Assembly (NCBI GenBank): GCA_964395765.1
Contig: CAYNCU010000022.1
Coordinates: 1-27,252, forward strand
Reading direction: 5' to 3'
Source of the DNA: DATDPY01 sp964395765
GTDB taxonomy: Bacteria > Bacteroidota > Bacteroidia > Cytophagales > Cyclobacteriaceae
DNA length: 27,252 bases
The notes below the pieces were generated by a model that searched no databases, was not told the DNA's origin, and saw only the letters and a list, made by a program, of their open reading frames with translations. Position numbers and translations under genes: made by a program. Below are positions 25,321-27,252 of this stretch, one piece after another; the stretch's first letter is position 1, and every line of letters starts with the position of its first letter.

Positions 25321-26016
25321 TTATAATTCCATTTTCATTTTTTCCGTTTTCACATCATCCTCGATGCGTCCGTCCACGATACGGATAATCCGGCTGCCGT
25401 ATTGGGCATTGACTTCCGAATGAGTAACCTGGACGATGGTCATTCCTTCCTTATTGAGCTTGGTAAAGATCTCCATGATTTCCTTCCCCTGGTCGGAATG
25501 CAGGTTGCCGGTAGGTTCATCGGCGAGAAGCAGTTTGGGTTTTCCGATAATGGCCCTGGCCACACCCACCAACTGCTGCTGTCCGCCGGATAATTGTTCC
25601 GGAAAAAGATCTTTCTTGGCAACCATCTGGAAACGGTCCAGCATTTCTGCGACGAGGGCCTTCCGTTCAGAAAGTTTAACACCCCGGTATAACAGGGGGG
25701 TTTCAATATTTTCATAGACCGTCAGTTCGTCGATCAGGTGATAAGCCTGAAATACAAAGCCGATGAAATGTTTGTGCATTTCGGTCTTCCTTCTTTCATT
25801 CATTTTATGAACCGACTGATCCAGGAATAGATATTCTCCCTCAGAAGGTTCATCCAGCATCCCGACGATATTCAGTAAAGTTGATTTTCCCGCGCCACTG
25901 GGCCCCATAATGGTTACGAATTCTCCTTCTTTGATCTCCAGGTTGATATCTTTCAAAATAAATATCCTCTGAAAACGGCTGTCAATGTACTTGTCAATTC
26001 CACTAAGCTTAATCAT
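25321..26016 (-). CDS. ABC transporter ATP-binding protein, MacB/LolD type
   Basis: The 231-residue protein is a complete ATPase: Walker A GPSGAGKST (38-46), Q-loop VFQAYHL (88-94), signature LSGGQQQ (142-148), Walker B KLLLADEPTGNL (161-172) and H-loop VTHS (197-200). The phrase VGMLDEPSEGEY and the lack of a fused permease place it with MacB/LolD-type exporters. The residue after the signature, usually Arg in LSGGQQQRVAIARA, is Leu149. It is followed by TolC but by no permease or adaptor. The distant FtsX-type permease at 6788-9217 might be a partner, without proof. The start is ATG at 26016; the frame stays open to 26067 but that extension has no family counterpart. Confidence 0.9.
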   Translation of the reverse strand: MIKLSGIDKYIDSRFQRIFILKDINLEIKEGEFVTIMGPSGAGKSTLLNIVGMLDEPSEGEYLFLDQSVHKMNERRKTEMHKHFIGFVFQAYHLIDELTVYENIETPLLYRGVKLSERKALVAEMLDRFQMVAKKDLFPEQLSGGQQQLVGVARAIIGKPKLLLADEPTGNLHSDQGKEIMEIFTKLNKEGMTIVQVTHSEVNAQYGSRIIRIVDGRIEDDVKTEKMKMEL

Positions 26017-26179
26017 GATATGTCGTATATTTTTTCCATTAAATAGCCAATAAATATGCCAATTCAAAGAAATGGTCCAATAAGCGGCATTAGGGCATTT
26101 TGATTGGAATATTCATGGAATTCCGTATCTTCGTCGTCCGAATCTGAAGACCGGATGTCCGGAATTGGACAATAAAATA

Positions 26180-26198
26180 AGGGTCCTGTACGGACCCT
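26180..26198. repeat. short perfect hairpin in divergent intergenic region
   Basis: AGGGTCC (26180-26186) and GGACCCT (26192-26198) form a perfect 7-base stem around TGTAC. It lies between the divergent ABC-ATPase and lipid-kinase genes. There is no T run on the right, and only a T-rich patch when read leftward. It could be an operator or part of a leader. Confidence 0.5.
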
Positions 26199-26278
26199 AA
26201 TGCAAGCAGAGAAGTTATTTAATTTGGTTAACTGGAATAAATATAAATGATTTTTTTGTAAAAGCGTAACGGAGAGGA

Positions 26279-27154
26279 ATGGAGAACAAAAAACTTTTAA
26301 TGATCATCAACCCGGTTTCCGGCACGAGGAAAAAAAACGACCTGCCGGTCCGGGCGGAAGTTCTCAGGGAATCCGGATTTGACGTCAAAATCGAACGGAC
26401 ACTGTTCCCGGGTCATGCTCATGAGATTGCCAGGCAGGCGTTAAACGATAATACGGATATTGTGGTAGTCGCCGGCGGGGACGGGACCATCAATGAAGCG
26501 GCCAGCGCTTTGTTAAACACACAGGTACGTCTTGGAATTATTCCCATGGGTTCGGGTAACGGCCTGGCGCGGCATTTATCAATTCCATTTAATATCAGGA
26601 AGGCCTTGAAGGTCATTGGAGAAATGAAAACCATTTGCATTGATGCGGGTATGGTGAACGAGCACCCGTTTTTCTGTACGGCCGGGATCGGTTTCGATGC
26701 CTACATCGGAAATGAATTCATCAACGGGAAATCCAGGGGATTATACGGATATGTCAACCATGTGATCCGGGAGTATTTCCGTTACAAGCCTAATTCCTAT
26801 TCAGTCAGGGAAAACGGAACGATAGTAAACCAGGAAGCATTTATTATTACCATTGCCAATGCCGGGCAATATGGCAACAATGCTTACATTGCCCCCGAGG
26901 CCAACATTGCCGATGGTTACCTGGATCTTTGCGTGGTGAAAAGTTTTCCCAAGTTGCAGGGCATCGGCATGAGTCTCAAACTATTTTTGAAAACCATTAC
27001 GAGGAGCCCTTACTATTCCGATAAGAAAATAGAATACGTAAATATCGGATCTTCCGGAAACGGGGTTTACCATTTGGATGGTGAAATATTTCCCTTCACG
27101 GAAAACATCGAGGTCAGCGTTCTTCCGCATTGCCTGGAAGTGATTGTACCATAA
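26279..27154 (+). CDS. diacylglycerol kinase family lipid kinase (YegS/BmrU type)
   Basis: The 291-residue protein matches the DAGK-catalytic family. NPVSG (11-15) and VVAGGDGTINEAAS (64-77) form the ATP-binding core, with GGDGT at 66-70 as the nucleotide loop. GIIPMGSGNGLARHL (86-100) is the next conserved block, and the second domain ends with HLDGE and IEVSVLPHCLEVIVP. Members phosphorylate diacylglycerol or sphingoid and related lipids at the inner face of the membrane. The substrate cannot be told from sequence; Bacteroidota make sphingolipids, so a sphingosine-kinase-like role is possible. The purine stretch GGAGAGG ends one base before the ATG, too close for a normal Shine-Dalgarno. 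The 98 bases after the stop hold no gene I can see. Confidence 0.93.
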   Translation: MENKKLLMIINPVSGTRKKNDLPVRAEVLRESGFDVKIERTLFPGHAHEIARQALNDNTDIVVVAGGDGTINEAASALLNTQVRLGIIPMGSGNGLARHLSIPFNIRKALKVIGEMKTICIDAGMVNEHPFFCTAGIGFDAYIGNEFINGKSRGLYGYVNHVIREYFRYKPNSYSVRENGTIVNQEAFIITIANAGQYGNNAYIAPEANIADGYLDLCVVKSFPKLQGIGMSLKLFLKTITRSPYYSDKKIEYVNIGSSGNGVYHLDGEIFPFTENIEVSVLPHCLEVIVP

Positions 27155-27252
27155 CAATCAGTGGGCGGACGGTTAAAAATCAGCATTCAGAAATCGCACG
27201 AAAAAATTCAAAGGGTTTTTATCTTTTAATGTTTAAATCATGCTGACTGTCT

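Noticed and set aside
26151..26162. Palindrome CCGGATGTCCGG upstream of the lipid kinase
   Set aside because: Five-base arms occur often by chance in a window this long, and nothing links it to a regulator.
27155..27252. Possible gene start at the right edge, with TCAGCAT and ATGCTGA as an inverted pair
   Set aside because: No open frame with coding character begins here, and seven-base arms about 50 bases apart are weak evidence.

Overview
The window looks like a chromosomal segment of a Bacteroidota bacterium, probably near Bacteroidales/Marinilabiliales. The signs are a TonB-family receptor with a carboxypeptidase-regulatory-like N-terminus, a solitary two-module FtsX-type permease, several short lipoproteins, Tat-exported sugar enzymes, a DUF6249-like protein beside an ECF sigma factor, AT-rich leaders mostly lacking Shine-Dalgarno sequences, and promoter-like sites of the Bacteroidota form TTTG-N19-21-TAnnTTTG. 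I see no phage, transposon, CRISPR array or other clear mobile DNA.

Layout. Positions 1-151 hold the start of a DUF819-type membrane protein, just after a CoA-pyrophosphatase-type Nudix hydrolase (158-808), both leftward. A two-helix membrane protein of unknown function runs rightward (919-1758). A leftward operon encodes an SGLT-type Na+/sugar symporter (3034-4878) and galactokinase (1874-3022), a galactose uptake and activation unit with a good promoter at 4918-4949. Divergent from it are a Tat-exported aldo/keto reductase (5051-6034) and a small, extremely basic exported protein (6078-6617). Then come an FtsX/MacB permease (6788-9217, leftward), a secreted and C-terminally anchored TIM-barrel-like protein (9739-10917), and a Tat-exported sugar isomerase/epimerase-like protein (11012-12103). 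The last two genes share a bidirectional terminator.

From 12265 to 15065 are an atypical SDR, a DoxX protein, a translationally coupled sigma/anti-sigma-like pair, and a small membrane protein cut short by an in-frame amber codon. A lipoprotein oxidoreductase of the Gfo/Idh/MocA class (15182-16582), a lipoprotein of unknown function (16945-17634), a TonB-family outer-membrane receptor (17814-20279) and a small lipoprotein (20443-20823) follow. The right end holds tRNA-Cys, ribosomal protein S1 with an unusually long charged tail, a TolC plus ABC-ATPase efflux pair without its permease, and a diacylglycerol-kinase-like lipid kinase.

The genes do not form one obvious system. Recurring themes are sugar handling outside the cytoplasm (three enzyme families that are usually cytosolic carry export or lipoprotein signals here), galactose catabolism, and envelope transport. 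The points I find most worth a second look are the anchored barrel protein with a GLDIEPD motif, the very basic exported protein, the S1 tail, the perfect Shine-Dalgarno coupling the sigma and anti-sigma genes, and the amber-interrupted DUF6249-like gene.
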